Positions 37,413 through 46,989 of a stretch of 64,000 nt of DNA are shown in pieces. How positions within the stretch are numbered: the first letter of the stretch is position 1; every line of letters starts with the position of its first letter. The stretch spans positions 1,316,665,046-1,316,729,045 of the forward strand of contig CM068367.1 of NCBI GenBank assembly GCA_034769895.1, written 5' to 3'. Both the position numbers and the translations under genes were made by a program. Source of the stretch: Magicicada septendecula. Taxonomy: Eukaryota; Arthropoda; Insecta; Hemiptera; Cicadidae. The notes under the pieces are model-generated. The model ran no database searches. It was given only the letters and a program-made list of their open reading frames with translations, and was not told where the DNA came from.

Positions 37413-40400
37413 TGTAGTATGACAGATAATGCCAATAATTCTGAATGGTAGAATGATCATAAAAATAAAATAAAAACATTTTAAAATCCGAGAAAGCAAA
37501 ATAAAAAATTAATTGAGAACCACCGTACAGTACAATCTAGATTAAACTAAAAGTTTCATTTAAAACCAATGTTACAATGAGTGATGAATCATCAAAGTAA
37601 ACTGCAAAATCTACAATAAGAAAAAGGTAATACCCAGGTAGGATAGGAGTAGGTAAGGAAGAAACCCAAAACATGACAACATCCACAAGAAGATAAAGGA
37701 AATACTTTTATAAGGGACAGGTAGGATAGGAGTAGGTAAGGAAGAAACCCAAAACATGACAACAATCTACAATAAGAAAAGGAAATACTTTTATAAGGGA
37801 CAGGTAGGATAGGAGTAGGTAAGCAAGAAACCCAAAACATGACAACAATCTACAATAAGAAAAGGAAATACTTTTATAAGGGACAGGTAGGATAGGAGTA
37901 GGTAAGGAGGAAACCCAAAACATGACAACATCCACAAGAAGATAAAGGAAATACTTTTATAAGAAACAAGAAGAATAGGAGAAATCAATGAAGAAACCAG
38001 AACAAGACAGCATCCACAAGAAGAAGGAGTGCTCTTATAAAAAACCCAAACCCCAAAAGAAAGTAATAAAAATAATAACAAATGAAAGTATAACAAAATA
38101 TCAAATTTAGAAACCATGTAAAATAAATATAAGCCAAAAGTGTATAAAGTAGAATTGAAAGTGAACCAATGTGAAATAATTATATAATGCCAAAAAACAA
38201 ACCTTCATTATCTTCTATAAATAGATTTCTTGATTTTAATAAAACTATAAATAAAATCCAAGAATGAAAATGGGATCAGTGCAAGCAATTGTGTTATAAT
38301 AAATAAACCTTAGGTGTCAATATTGCAGTTCACAAACTAAATAAATTGTGAAATAATACAACTTTGAAGTGTTTATATTGTGTCCATGAATAATATTAAA
38401 TAAAGTATTATCATGACAGATAATACAGGTGTTTTTGAATAATAACTGCCACTCTTAATATACAACATTCATTAGAATGACAAGTAGATAAAACAAGAGC
38501 AGGCCATAATAAAAAGTGAAGTGATAAAGTATCATTACCCCCCCAAAAAAAAAAAAAAAAAAAAAAAAAAACAGATTAAAACTGAAAATAGAACCTAGTG
38601 TAGGAAATAGAGTAAACGATGGAAAGACAGATATGTTTTGTTTATTTAGAATAAGTTACTAGTGATAATCAAGACTGAAATGTCAGAATTAAATAACATT
38701 CTTTATTTATAAAATATTTATTGTGTATTACTAATAATAGTTAAGTATAAAATGTCTGAGTTTTAAAGACCATTGTTAATTTCAGTTATGTATTATGAAT
38801 TAAGAGTATAAATTATATACTGATTGTTCTTTTGTTAAAATAAGAAAATGTTAATTAATGTCATATTAGAATAGAAAGTCAGAGAGGGTATAAACAAAAT
38901 GTATTATTTAAAAACTTTGTATGTAAAAACTGTTAGAAATCTAGGCCAAATGTTAAAACTAAACAGCATCAAAATTGATGAAATAAGTACAGAAAAACAA
39001 TTAAACTGATGGAATTTATATAAGGTAAATCAGTCATAGAGTCATGTAATTGGAAATATAAGTAAGAAAGATTTTGTAAAAAGATAGCAAGAATTATTGT
39101 CAAAAATGCAAATGTAAAAACTGAAAATTCAGAGAGGGGAGTCACATATTAATGTATAATATTTTAAAAGATAACCAATTAATCTAATTACAAGAAATTA
39201 AGGGAAGATAAACCTTTTACATCAATCTGAGATTTAATGCAATCATTAATATAACATGTAAAATGGCAACATTTTTGAAAAGGACAGGAAGTGAATTTTA
39301 AAACTTACAAATTTCAAAATGAAGTAAATATAGCATTTTAGATCAAAAACTTAATAAAACTATCTTATTTGGTATCAAATCAAGCAGAATGAACTGAAGA
39401 AGAAGATTATGTATTTAGTAGTTAATAAATTTGAATAATAGCAAAAATATATTCAGTTATATAATGTAACATTCTCACATGCACAGGATGTAAAATAATT
39501 TTGAAACAATGGATAGCTAATATTAATTTGGCTACGACTTTTGGACAAGACGAAGGAAGTTAGTTAGTTCATTATTAGATATTGTGAAGTACACTTGACA
39601 GGAGCTCTTAAGCAATTTTTAACCTAATAGCTGAGACATAAATGGCGCATATCCAATAAGCCTAGCCTGAGCGAAAAACGCGAGTTTTGTAAAAATACAT
39701 TCTAAACGTAAATTCAGTGAAACGAACACCAACAAACATCAAACTAACTTCAAACAAGAACAGAACACAGTGAATACACAATTTAAACGATTAAAACAGT
39801 AATTACACACAACGAAACGGAAAGTGCAATTCTCGACCTAACAGACTAAAGTGGAACATAACTTTTACAACACATTTTATCGAAGTGGAACACTAAAACT
39901 TAACCAGGAACACTCCACCAACACAAGAAGGAATAATCGCAACAGCAGGAACGAGAAATCACAGGAAAAGCAGCCTTTATTGGAAGTAGAACCAGCGAGG
40001 TGTATCCGTCTGACATCTGAACTCGAAGCGGCCATCTTTTTCTTCCCACAATCCAACAAAACACTGCCTATTCAACTGAACGGTTCGAATATTTCTATAC
40101 TCACTTATACATTGAATGTCATATAATGTACTTTAATTTTTAAGTTGATATATTTTTGTAATGTTATACTTTCCATACTTTGCCCTTTTTCTCTGACTAT
40201 CTATGAAATAACTGTTAAAAGAACCCGATACTAAATAATTGTACGAACTATCGAAATATACCCTGAGAGTCGATTAATAAATCGATAGAAAATCGATAAT
40301 ATCAATATTTGTTAATAAAATTCATTGAAGATCATAAAATTGAATATTGTTTATTCCTATATGATAATTAGCATAATACATAATTTTATTTGAGCAATAA

Positions 40401-40654
40401 CTACCAGAATTTCACAACCAAGAAGGAAGATAACCTCTAAATAAGAAAGTTCACCTATCGATTGTTATTGGAGACAATCCTATTAACTGAGAGAAGGAAT
40501 TTTAAATACTAAAAAGGACATCATTCAATTAAAATAAATAACAAGAAGTTCGGAACACCACAAACATAATTAATATTTAATTAATTTAAAACAAACAAAA
40601 AATTTTTTTTTACAAAAAAAAAATAAATTAACAGAATTATTTGAATTTGTTACA
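37413..40654 (+). repeat. 3' LTR of element A (3.24 kb)
   Basis: Counterpart of 10506-13758, including the 83-bp array (landmarks at 37695, 37778, 37861 and 37944), the C/A run and the internal open stretch. It ends TTACA at 40654, followed by the target duplication GTTT and hAT sequence. Confidence 0.93.
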
Positions 40655-40752
40655 GTTTTCATAAACTCTGAATTACTGCGGAATTCTTACCTCTTGTACA
40701 AAACAGATAGTTCAGTTTCCAAACGTTCTTTAGTCAAGAAAGGGTAAGCTCA
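40655..40752 (-). pseudogene. hAT transposase segment between two insertions
   Basis: The minus strand reads LTKERLETELSVLYKR and then EFRSNSEFMK, which runs straight into TYKIMLDTG at 10505 when element A is taken out. This is the linker before the hAT dimerisation domain in ZMYM1-like transposases. A stop lies within the short stretch. The segment shows that the sequences on both sides of element A are one gene. Confidence 0.85.
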
Positions 40753-41947
40753 TGTGGCAACAGCGATTCATTACGTCTGCTCTCCGGTACCAGCGACACG
40801 GCGCGTGACGCCTGAAGAATACGAGGCGAGCCAATCCAGCATCAGCAGCCACCAAGACGTGACCAACTACGTGTTCAGAGCTAGCCAATGAGCGATCCCG
40901 GTTAGTTAATAAAACCCGGGCCGGCAGAAAATTTTGCACACTCTTCATCGCCACGCCATCGGACACACTTCATCTCCTCTCTCGGACATCAGCGCGGAGT
41001 CAGCCAGAAGGAACGGCCGAAGAATAGAACCGGGGTTCTTGCGTCTACGCCCTCCAGTTCCGCGTCAGCGATAGGACGTCGCTGGGCCAGCAACCGACTC
41101 TACACCCGATGCCGAAAGAAGAGGAGGACTGCTGTGCACCATGTACAGTGGGCGCAGCCGCCGAACATCTCAGCGCGGCATGACCAACATCAGCTTTCTC
41201 ACCACCAGGTCCTTTTTAGGGCCACCAAAAACACTAGTGTACGATTGGCACCATTTGTCACGCGGCAAGCCTTTTGTCCGGTGACAAGTGGCGCGACGAT
41301 CATCTTGCGGATGCAAGATCCAGCCACGCCAGCGAGCTACCAGCCGGCACACCAATCAACATGGCGCCCAACAGACACCTCTACAAGATCCAGAGAAGAG
41401 CAGTAGGCTGGCTACCGGAGAGCATTCAAGACCCGGGGGAGTTGTGGCAACAGCGATTCATTACGTCTGCTCTCCAGTACCAGTGACACCTGAAGAATAC
41501 GAGGCGAGCCAATCCGGCATCAGCAGCCGCCGAGACGTGACCAACTACGTGTTTGGAGCTAGCCAATCAGCGGATCCCAGTTAGTTAATAAAACCCGGGC
41601 CGGCAGAAAATTTTGCGCACTCATCGCCACGCCATCGGACGCACTTCATCTCCTCTCCTCTCTCAGACGACATCGAGGCAGAGTCAGCTGGAAGGAACAG
41701 CCGCCTTTCTTGCGTCTTCGCACTCCTGTTCCGCGCCAGCGATAGGATGTCGCTGGGCCGGCAACCGATGCCAAAAGAAGAAGAGGACTGCAGTACGCCA
41801 CGAACAGTGGGCACAGCAGCCAAACATCTCAGCGCGGCACGACCAACATCAGCTTTATCGCCACCAGGTCCTTTTTAGGGCCACCAAAAGCACTAGAGTG
41901 TACGATTGGCACCATTTGTCATGCGGCAAGCCTTTTGTCCAGTGACA
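40753..41947 (+). mobile_element. LTR element D: TRIM-like miniature LTR element, 1.2 kb
   Basis: Two direct LTRs, 40753-41286 (534 bp) and 41443-41947 (505 bp), each TGTGGCAACAG...GTGACA, enclose only 156 bp. Target duplication CTCA lies at 40749-40752 and 41948-41951. The interior opens with GTGGCGCGACGATCATC, in the position of a primer-binding site, and ends with a G-rich ACCCGGGGGAGT just before the second LTR. It is GC-rich compared with its surroundings. No coding capacity, so it would need another element's proteins. LTRs differ at roughly 8-10% by eye, with several indels, so it is older than A, B and C. Strand is assigned from the primer-site and purine-tract positions. A TTAATAAAACCCGGG motif in each LTR may include the TATA or poly(A) signal. 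Confidence 0.88.
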
Positions 41948-43772
41948 CTCAATAGTTTCAACAAATTCGGGTGAAGAACTTATATTGTCTTTGGAGAGGG
42001 AGACATTTAACAGTTTTGCTGCTGACAGGTGTTTATTAAAAGAAAATCTCTCTATATGATAAAAAATAATATCACACACCTCCTTTGCAGAAACAAGTTT
42101 ATGCGATAACGTTTTCCTTTTCTTCATGAGTGGAGTGTCTTGTCATTAAAAGAAGGAAGTCTATGTCTTTCATTCATGATTGCTTCAAGAAATTTATTTA
42201 CTGCATTATAGATACTACTGGAGTTTGTATTATGCTGCTGCAGCTGGTTATATAAAATATCCACATGAGACATGATGTGATGAGAAAATTCTAGCCAAAA
42301 GTTGAAGTCCTAGTCGTTCAGCATACGGAGAATACCTGCAGCCGCTTGCACAGTGGAATGATTTTGGTCAATTTGAAGTTTCTCAAAGCATACTAGTAGA
42401 CTTTCCTTGTTTTCAAAAACGGTGTTCACTAACTGGCTTTTAAAATTCCATCTTCTGTTTGATACTCGAGGTATTTATTTAAAAATACTGTCTAAAATAG
42501 ATAATCGTGAGGGTGACTTAGAAAAATCCAGGTATAGCGGTAAGACTACTGAAAAAAATATGAGCTTTGAAGTTTTGCTCTGCTGCCTTTTCTATAATTA
42601 AATTTAATTGATGCGCATAACAGTGGACAAAATGTTCATATTTTTGTGACTGTTGAATTATTTTATGCACACCTCCCTTCTCGCTACAAACGGTGGCGCC
42701 GTTGTAAGTCTGAGCTATAAGTTTGTCACTGTCGCCATTCAGGACTATATTTACCTGTTCTAAAATGCACTCTGCTAACACTTAAGCATTTCGGGTTTTT
42801 GGGTTAAAAAATCCCCAGAATCTTTCATGCACTATTCCACTCAGTTCATAATGAAAAACAATAACTTGCTGTGCAAGACCTGACACATTTGATGTATCAT
42901 CCAACATTACTGATAAAAATTTAGATTATTTAATTTCAGCACGACACACCTCAAGGATACAGTCTAGAAGTTCGTTCTGAATTGTCTTAGACGTTCCCTT
43001 AAACACGGTTGACTTCATAAAATAACTTTTAAGAGACTCATCTAACTTTCCAGCAAATTCTAACAATCCTCAAAATAACCAGGATTTGATTACTGTGAAG
43101 TTTCATCGTGACCACATAACGGAAGCTCAAATTTTCCGCAAAACTTGATGCAATCAATAATTTTCGAGAGAATTTCTCGAATTTGTCTCACTTTTTCATT
43201 GTGTTTGTTTGTTTGTAAGCGTCACTTAACTGATGTGCAATGTTTACTTTTCCTAACATAGCTAAATCAATTACATTATTCATATCTTTTGCTGAATCTT
43301 CGTGTTTTTTTACTTTCTCGCCTAAATGTTTTAAATCATTCACTCCAACCTTTGTTCAAGTTGCATCACCTCCAAATAATAAACAAGGAAAGCAAAATAG
43401 TGCATTCTTTTCAGAACAGCCACACAACCACTTATGTTTGGAATAAATGGATACATTAAATTTCCTACAATAAGTCTGATTTCTGCGTGACGATGACTGA
43501 GAAATTAATAAATCAGGAATCTCGCGACCTAAATTATTAATTTCATTCTTCTCTGCTAACGATAACGATGAAAAACTGATGTTTTGCAAATATAAAACAC
43601 TATTTTTATTTTTATTCATATTTGTTTTAAAACTACAACGGTAGAAATTAAGCAGTCTACAAACATGGAATACGCCGTCAGCAAAAGATTCACATGCACA
43701 CGTTCGACAGGCTCGGGCTGGACTGAATGCAGCCCAAGTTTGGTTTGTTAACGAACTGTCCTCCCACCACAT
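41948..43772 (-). pseudogene. hAT transposase, N-terminal and core part (TTF zinc finger, RNase-H-like core)
   Basis: Minus-strand open pieces at 43772-43356, 42781-42518 and 42127-41952 belong to one broken gene. The first ends in a TTF-type zinc finger (WLCGCSEKNALFCFPCLLF, about 43430-43365), the DNA-binding module of ZMYM1-like hAT transposases. The core follows: SVMLDDTSNVSG holds the first acidic residue. In the second acidic motif the usual Y-D-G-A reads YNGAT, so a catalytic aspartate is replaced. The conserved C-x-x-H appears in FVHCYAHQLNLI. Many stops and frame changes confirm it is dead. The gene continues at 40752 and then 10505. Confidence 0.9.
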
Positions 43773-44009
43773 GCCTCAAGCGCAGACGCAACGCGCACTT
43801 GCCTAAGTAGGGCACAGCCCGCGTGTCACATACAGGCATCACGACTATCAGTTGTGGCTGAACGCGAATATAAAAATGTATTCCTTATACTGGCGAATCT
43901 TTGAAGAATACATAATTTCCTAAATAAAAAGTTATTTAAATACGGTAATTAGTTTTCCTTGAAAATTGTAGGGAGGGCTGCAGCCCTTATGGACGAGCCC
44001 GATAGTCTC

Positions 44010-44640
44010 GTATAAGAAGTAAGAATGAGTCATTAGATCACTATCATGATAAAAGGATAATACTGATTATTTGCAGCGAGATCTTGTTTAATATTTTATG
44101 TTATACTGACTTGTGTTATTTGAAAGTACCAGTTGGCACAAAAATGACAGACAAGCAGTTTTAGTTTTAAAAAACATATTTTTTGGTTGATTCAGAAGGA
44201 ATATAGTCATAGTGAAATGTAGATAAAGTGAGTATTTAACATTATGAATCACATAAATATGCTCAATTTCTTTTGTTAAAACCAGAAAGCATATTCTGTG
44301 CATGCTTTCCCCTAATACATATCCTACACTCGTGTCCCAAGCTTTGTTTTGAGGTCCCACCATGGGAGCTGGAAACTGATAGAATATTCTGGATAAAGGT
44401 GTGGTCTGTTACAGAATGTCTATACTATCAGCCTACAAACCACGCAGTTATATGATAAATTGGCAGCACACAAATCAAAGCACAAGTGGTTTCATTAAAT
44501 TAAGATAAAATTAGACTACAAACAAAATACTTCAAAAACAAAGCAGAACTTTTGACGACCCATCCAAAAACTGTGAAAATCTACCTCAAACTATTACTAA
44601 CAAATCCTTAAATTCTTAGCGACCGTCAATCAACGAATTT
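44010..44640. other. Non-coding DNA right of the hAT
   Basis: Flanking sequence outside the nested block. No gene or repeat recognised. Confidence 0.5.
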
Positions 44641-44756
44641 GTCCAGTGAAGGGTTTGTGAGGATCAGTCAAAAAATATAACATATATAATTTAAAATTTG
44701 TGTTATATTTTTTGACCGATCCTTACAAACCTTCACCGGAAAAAATTACTAACAAA
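44593..44756. repeat. Small inverted-repeat MITE
   Basis: Arms of about 42 bp (44641-44682 and 44701-44742) pair with few mismatches around an 18-bp AT spacer; landmarks are GTTTGTGAGGATCAGTC and its complement. A 12-bp direct repeat ATTACTAACAAA lies at 44593-44604 and 44745-44756. The right copy abuts the right arm, but the left copy is about 36 bp outside the left arm, so it may or may not be a target duplication. Confidence 0.65.
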
Positions 44757-44799
44757 CTCAACTGACTATAGAAATTATGATCATATATTTTTTTACATA

Positions 44800-46419
44800 C
44801 ACTAGACTCCCTCTCGTCCGGCCTCGGTTGGATTGGCCAGCCATACGGTGAGTCACACAGTCGAGACGAGCCTCCAGTGACAGGCCCCAACTTGTTAAAC
44901 GGAAAATATATGTACAGTAGCTCAGTTGACTCACAGTTTTGTTCATGTGCGGGTGTATGTCTTATGTTGTGAGTTCTGTGTATATAGTAATACTGTATGT
45001 ATCTGTGTAAATAAAAACGTTTTCTGATACGAGTGCGGAACGAAAACACACGTTTGTGACTATGGACCAAAAATTACAAGTCCTTCAGCATCTCAATAAG
45101 GGTGAATCGGTCCAGTGTATTTGCCAAGAGTTTAATGTAGGCAAGAGTACTGTTAATGACTGGCACCGAAACAGAAAATCGATTGAGACTTTCTGCACTC
45201 AAATTGAAACTGAAAAAGTGCTTTCGACGCGATGCACTTTAAAAAAAACTAAATAACGAATTAGTAGACGATGCTTTGTGGTTATGGTTCATGCACGAAC
45301 GCCGAAGAGGCACTACGATAAGTGGACCAATTTTAAAAGAAAAAACAGTTATCCTACACTCAAAACTTCAAGATGCCAATACATTCTCGGCAAGTGAAGG
45401 ATGGCTAACACGCTGGAAAAAGTGTCATGTAGTTCATTTCATTGGTGTTTGTGGTGAGATTGTCGGCGAACCCATCAGCAGCTAGCGATTTTTCAAAAAA
45501 AATCCGACATCATTGCTAGTGAAAATCTTAGTCCAGAACAAGTCTATAATATTGACGAGATGGGGTTGAATTTTAAACTCTTGCCCAAGAAAACTTCAGC
45601 CCCAGGATTTAAAGCCAGTAAAGAGAGAATCATGGTGGCTTTGTGTTCAAATGCCTCAGGGTCCCACAAGCTGCCTTTGTTTGTAATCGGAAAATCAGCA
45701 AAACTCAGAGCTTTTAAGAATTTAAACATGTCATCCCTTACAGTGTACTACAGAGCACAAAAATCAGCCTGGATGGATTCGTATCTGTTTAAGGAGTGGT
45801 TCGAAAGCAAATTTGTTCCTAAAGTGAAACATTATTTGACGAGTTTGAAGTTACCAGTTAAAGCACTTTTAGTGCTAGACAATGCACCTACCGATCCGCA
45901 AGAACTTGAATGTGAAGGTTACAGTGATATAAAATTATTATTCCTGCCACCTAACGTCACAAGTCTTACACAACCAATGGATCAAGGGGTCATCGAGTCT
46001 TTTAAGAGAAGGTACCGCAGAAAGCTTCTTTCGGAAATTCTAGGTAAACTGGACAATGAAGGCAGCACAGGTCTCATTCCAGCCTTAAAGACAATCAACA
46101 TGAAAGACGTGATCTATATGTAGGCATACGATGAAATGCCATCATCTACATTTACAGTCTTGGAGAAAAGCATGGCCAAATTGTTTTCTTCTCATTGAAA
46201 AGAATGAAGAGGACAATCCTAAAGCAGATGAATCAAATCTTCAGGGTTTTGAACCAGATGACAACGAATCTCTGTTAAAAGATCTACAACAATTGCCTCA
46301 CTCTGATGATCTTGTACAACAAGACGTTGCAGAATGGATTGCTGGTCAAGATGAGGAGCTTCAAAATGAGATCTTAAACGATGATGAAATTGTGCAAGCT
46401 GTCATTTGCCAAGAAGACG

Positions 46420-46450
<31 letters not shown>

Positions 46451-46987
46451 CAATGACGAAGAGGGAAACGTTGAGGAGAAAATGAGCCACGCTGAGGGAA
46501 GAGCAGCCCTGGAATTAGCAACAACGTACATCGAGCAACAAACAGAGGCAACTGCAGTTGATGTTATGTTCATCAAGAAATGGCGTGATTTTCGCATTCA
46601 ACAAAACAGTTGAACAAAAAAAGCACAAGATAACTGATTTCTTTTAATTTTTATTTCAGAGTTTTACGTTCTGTAGTGACACTTTTAATGTTCATGTGTT
46701 TTTCATATTCTATAAAGAGTTGTGTTATTTTTGGCAAATACGTACAGTAATATCTGTGTGAGTTGTAGTAATTTTATTTGTTTGTTTTTTTACTTGCTAC
46801 CATGGAGTAAGGGTGAGTAATTATAATTATTAGTAATTTATAGATACTGTATTGGGTCATTTATTGTATGGATCATTCATTAAAGAGCATTATTTCATCA
46901 TTATAGCATATTTTCGGTTCGTCCAGCCATTTTGAAAACCGGCCTAGGGTCTGGCCCCGAGGTGGCTGGACGAGAGGGAGTCTACTG
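44800..46987 (+). mobile_element. pogo/Tigger-type DNA transposon, 2.19 kb
   Basis: Terminal inverted repeats CACTAGACTCCCTCTCGTCC (44800) and the complement of CAGTAGACTCCCTCTCGTCC (ending 46987), flanked by TA on both sides, the expected target duplication. CAGTAGACTC-type ends are common in Tigger-like elements. The interior encodes a broken jerky/CENP-B-like transposase. Length and ends suggest a full-length copy with light damage. The left TIR has CACTAG where CAGTAG is expected. Confidence 0.92.
45056..46613 (+). pseudogene. Tigger transposase (CENP-B HTH + DDE) broken by frameshifts
   Basis: Order: a Psq-type helix-turn-helix (45056-45250, GVGKSTV-like NVGKSTVNDWHRNRK), a CENP-B-type DNA-binding segment (45276-45485, ending near EGWLTRWKK), the DDE catalytic core (45500-46190; YNIDEMGLNF, LLVLDNAPTDP and SLTQPMDQGVIESFKRRYR hold the three acidic residues), and an acidic tail with a Glu run encoded by GAA repeats (about 46420-46450). 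Frame changes lie near 45250, 45490 and 46190, and an in-frame TAG is at 46121. The catalytic triad looks intact; the reading frame is not. The family cuts and pastes DNA at TA sites. Confidence 0.9.
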
Positions 46988-46989
46988 TA

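Larger units (their letters stand above)
10506..40654 (+). mobile_element. LTR element A: Ty3/gypsy-type composite, 30.1 kb
   Basis: Bounded by LTRs of 3253 bp (10506-13758) and 3242 bp (37413-40654), each TGTAG...TTACA, with target duplication GTTT at 10502-10505 and 40655-40658. A primer-binding-type TGGCGACC sits at 13762-13769, just inside the 5' LTR, and a purine tract (37399-37407) precedes the 3' LTR. The element's own internal parts are 13759-13840, 23992-29555 (end of gag, protease, reverse transcriptase, RNase H, integrase, then a non-coding region with repeats) and 37279-37412. Element B fills 13841-23991 and element C fills 29556-37278. Most of gag is absent and pol is broken in about four places. 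LTR differences are sparse, roughly 1% by eye, so insertion looks recent. It landed in the hAT transposase. Confidence 0.92.
8343..44009 (-). mobile_element. hAT transposon (ZMYM1-like) enlarged to 35.65 kb by nested insertions
   Basis: The 8-bp target duplication ATAGTCTC lies at 8343-8350 and 44002-44009, immediately outside the element (8351-44001). The left end reads CAGTGGCGGCTGGTGAGAG. The right end, in reverse complement, starts CGGGCTCGTCCATAAGG and seems to have lost its outermost bases. Both ends share a subterminal GGGCTGCA...CTACAATTTTCAA. Removing the LINE (8411-9919), LTR element A with its 4-bp duplication (10506-40658) and element D with its 4-bp duplication (40753-41951) leaves about 2790 bp, a normal size for this family. 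Transposase remnants on the minus strand occur in the expected order across the insertions: TTF-type zinc finger, RNase-H-like core, C-terminal dimerisation domain. The frame is broken many times, so it is a dead copy and the oldest layer here. Confidence 0.93.

Noticed and set aside
41134-41584. Several overlapping open frames of 60-98 codons
   Set aside because: They are chance frames in the GC-rich LTRs of element D, spread over all frames and both strands, with no motif.
46410-46460. Serine-rich minus-strand open frame (46361-46597)
   Set aside because: Antisense of the GAA-encoded Glu run in the Tigger transposase tail.
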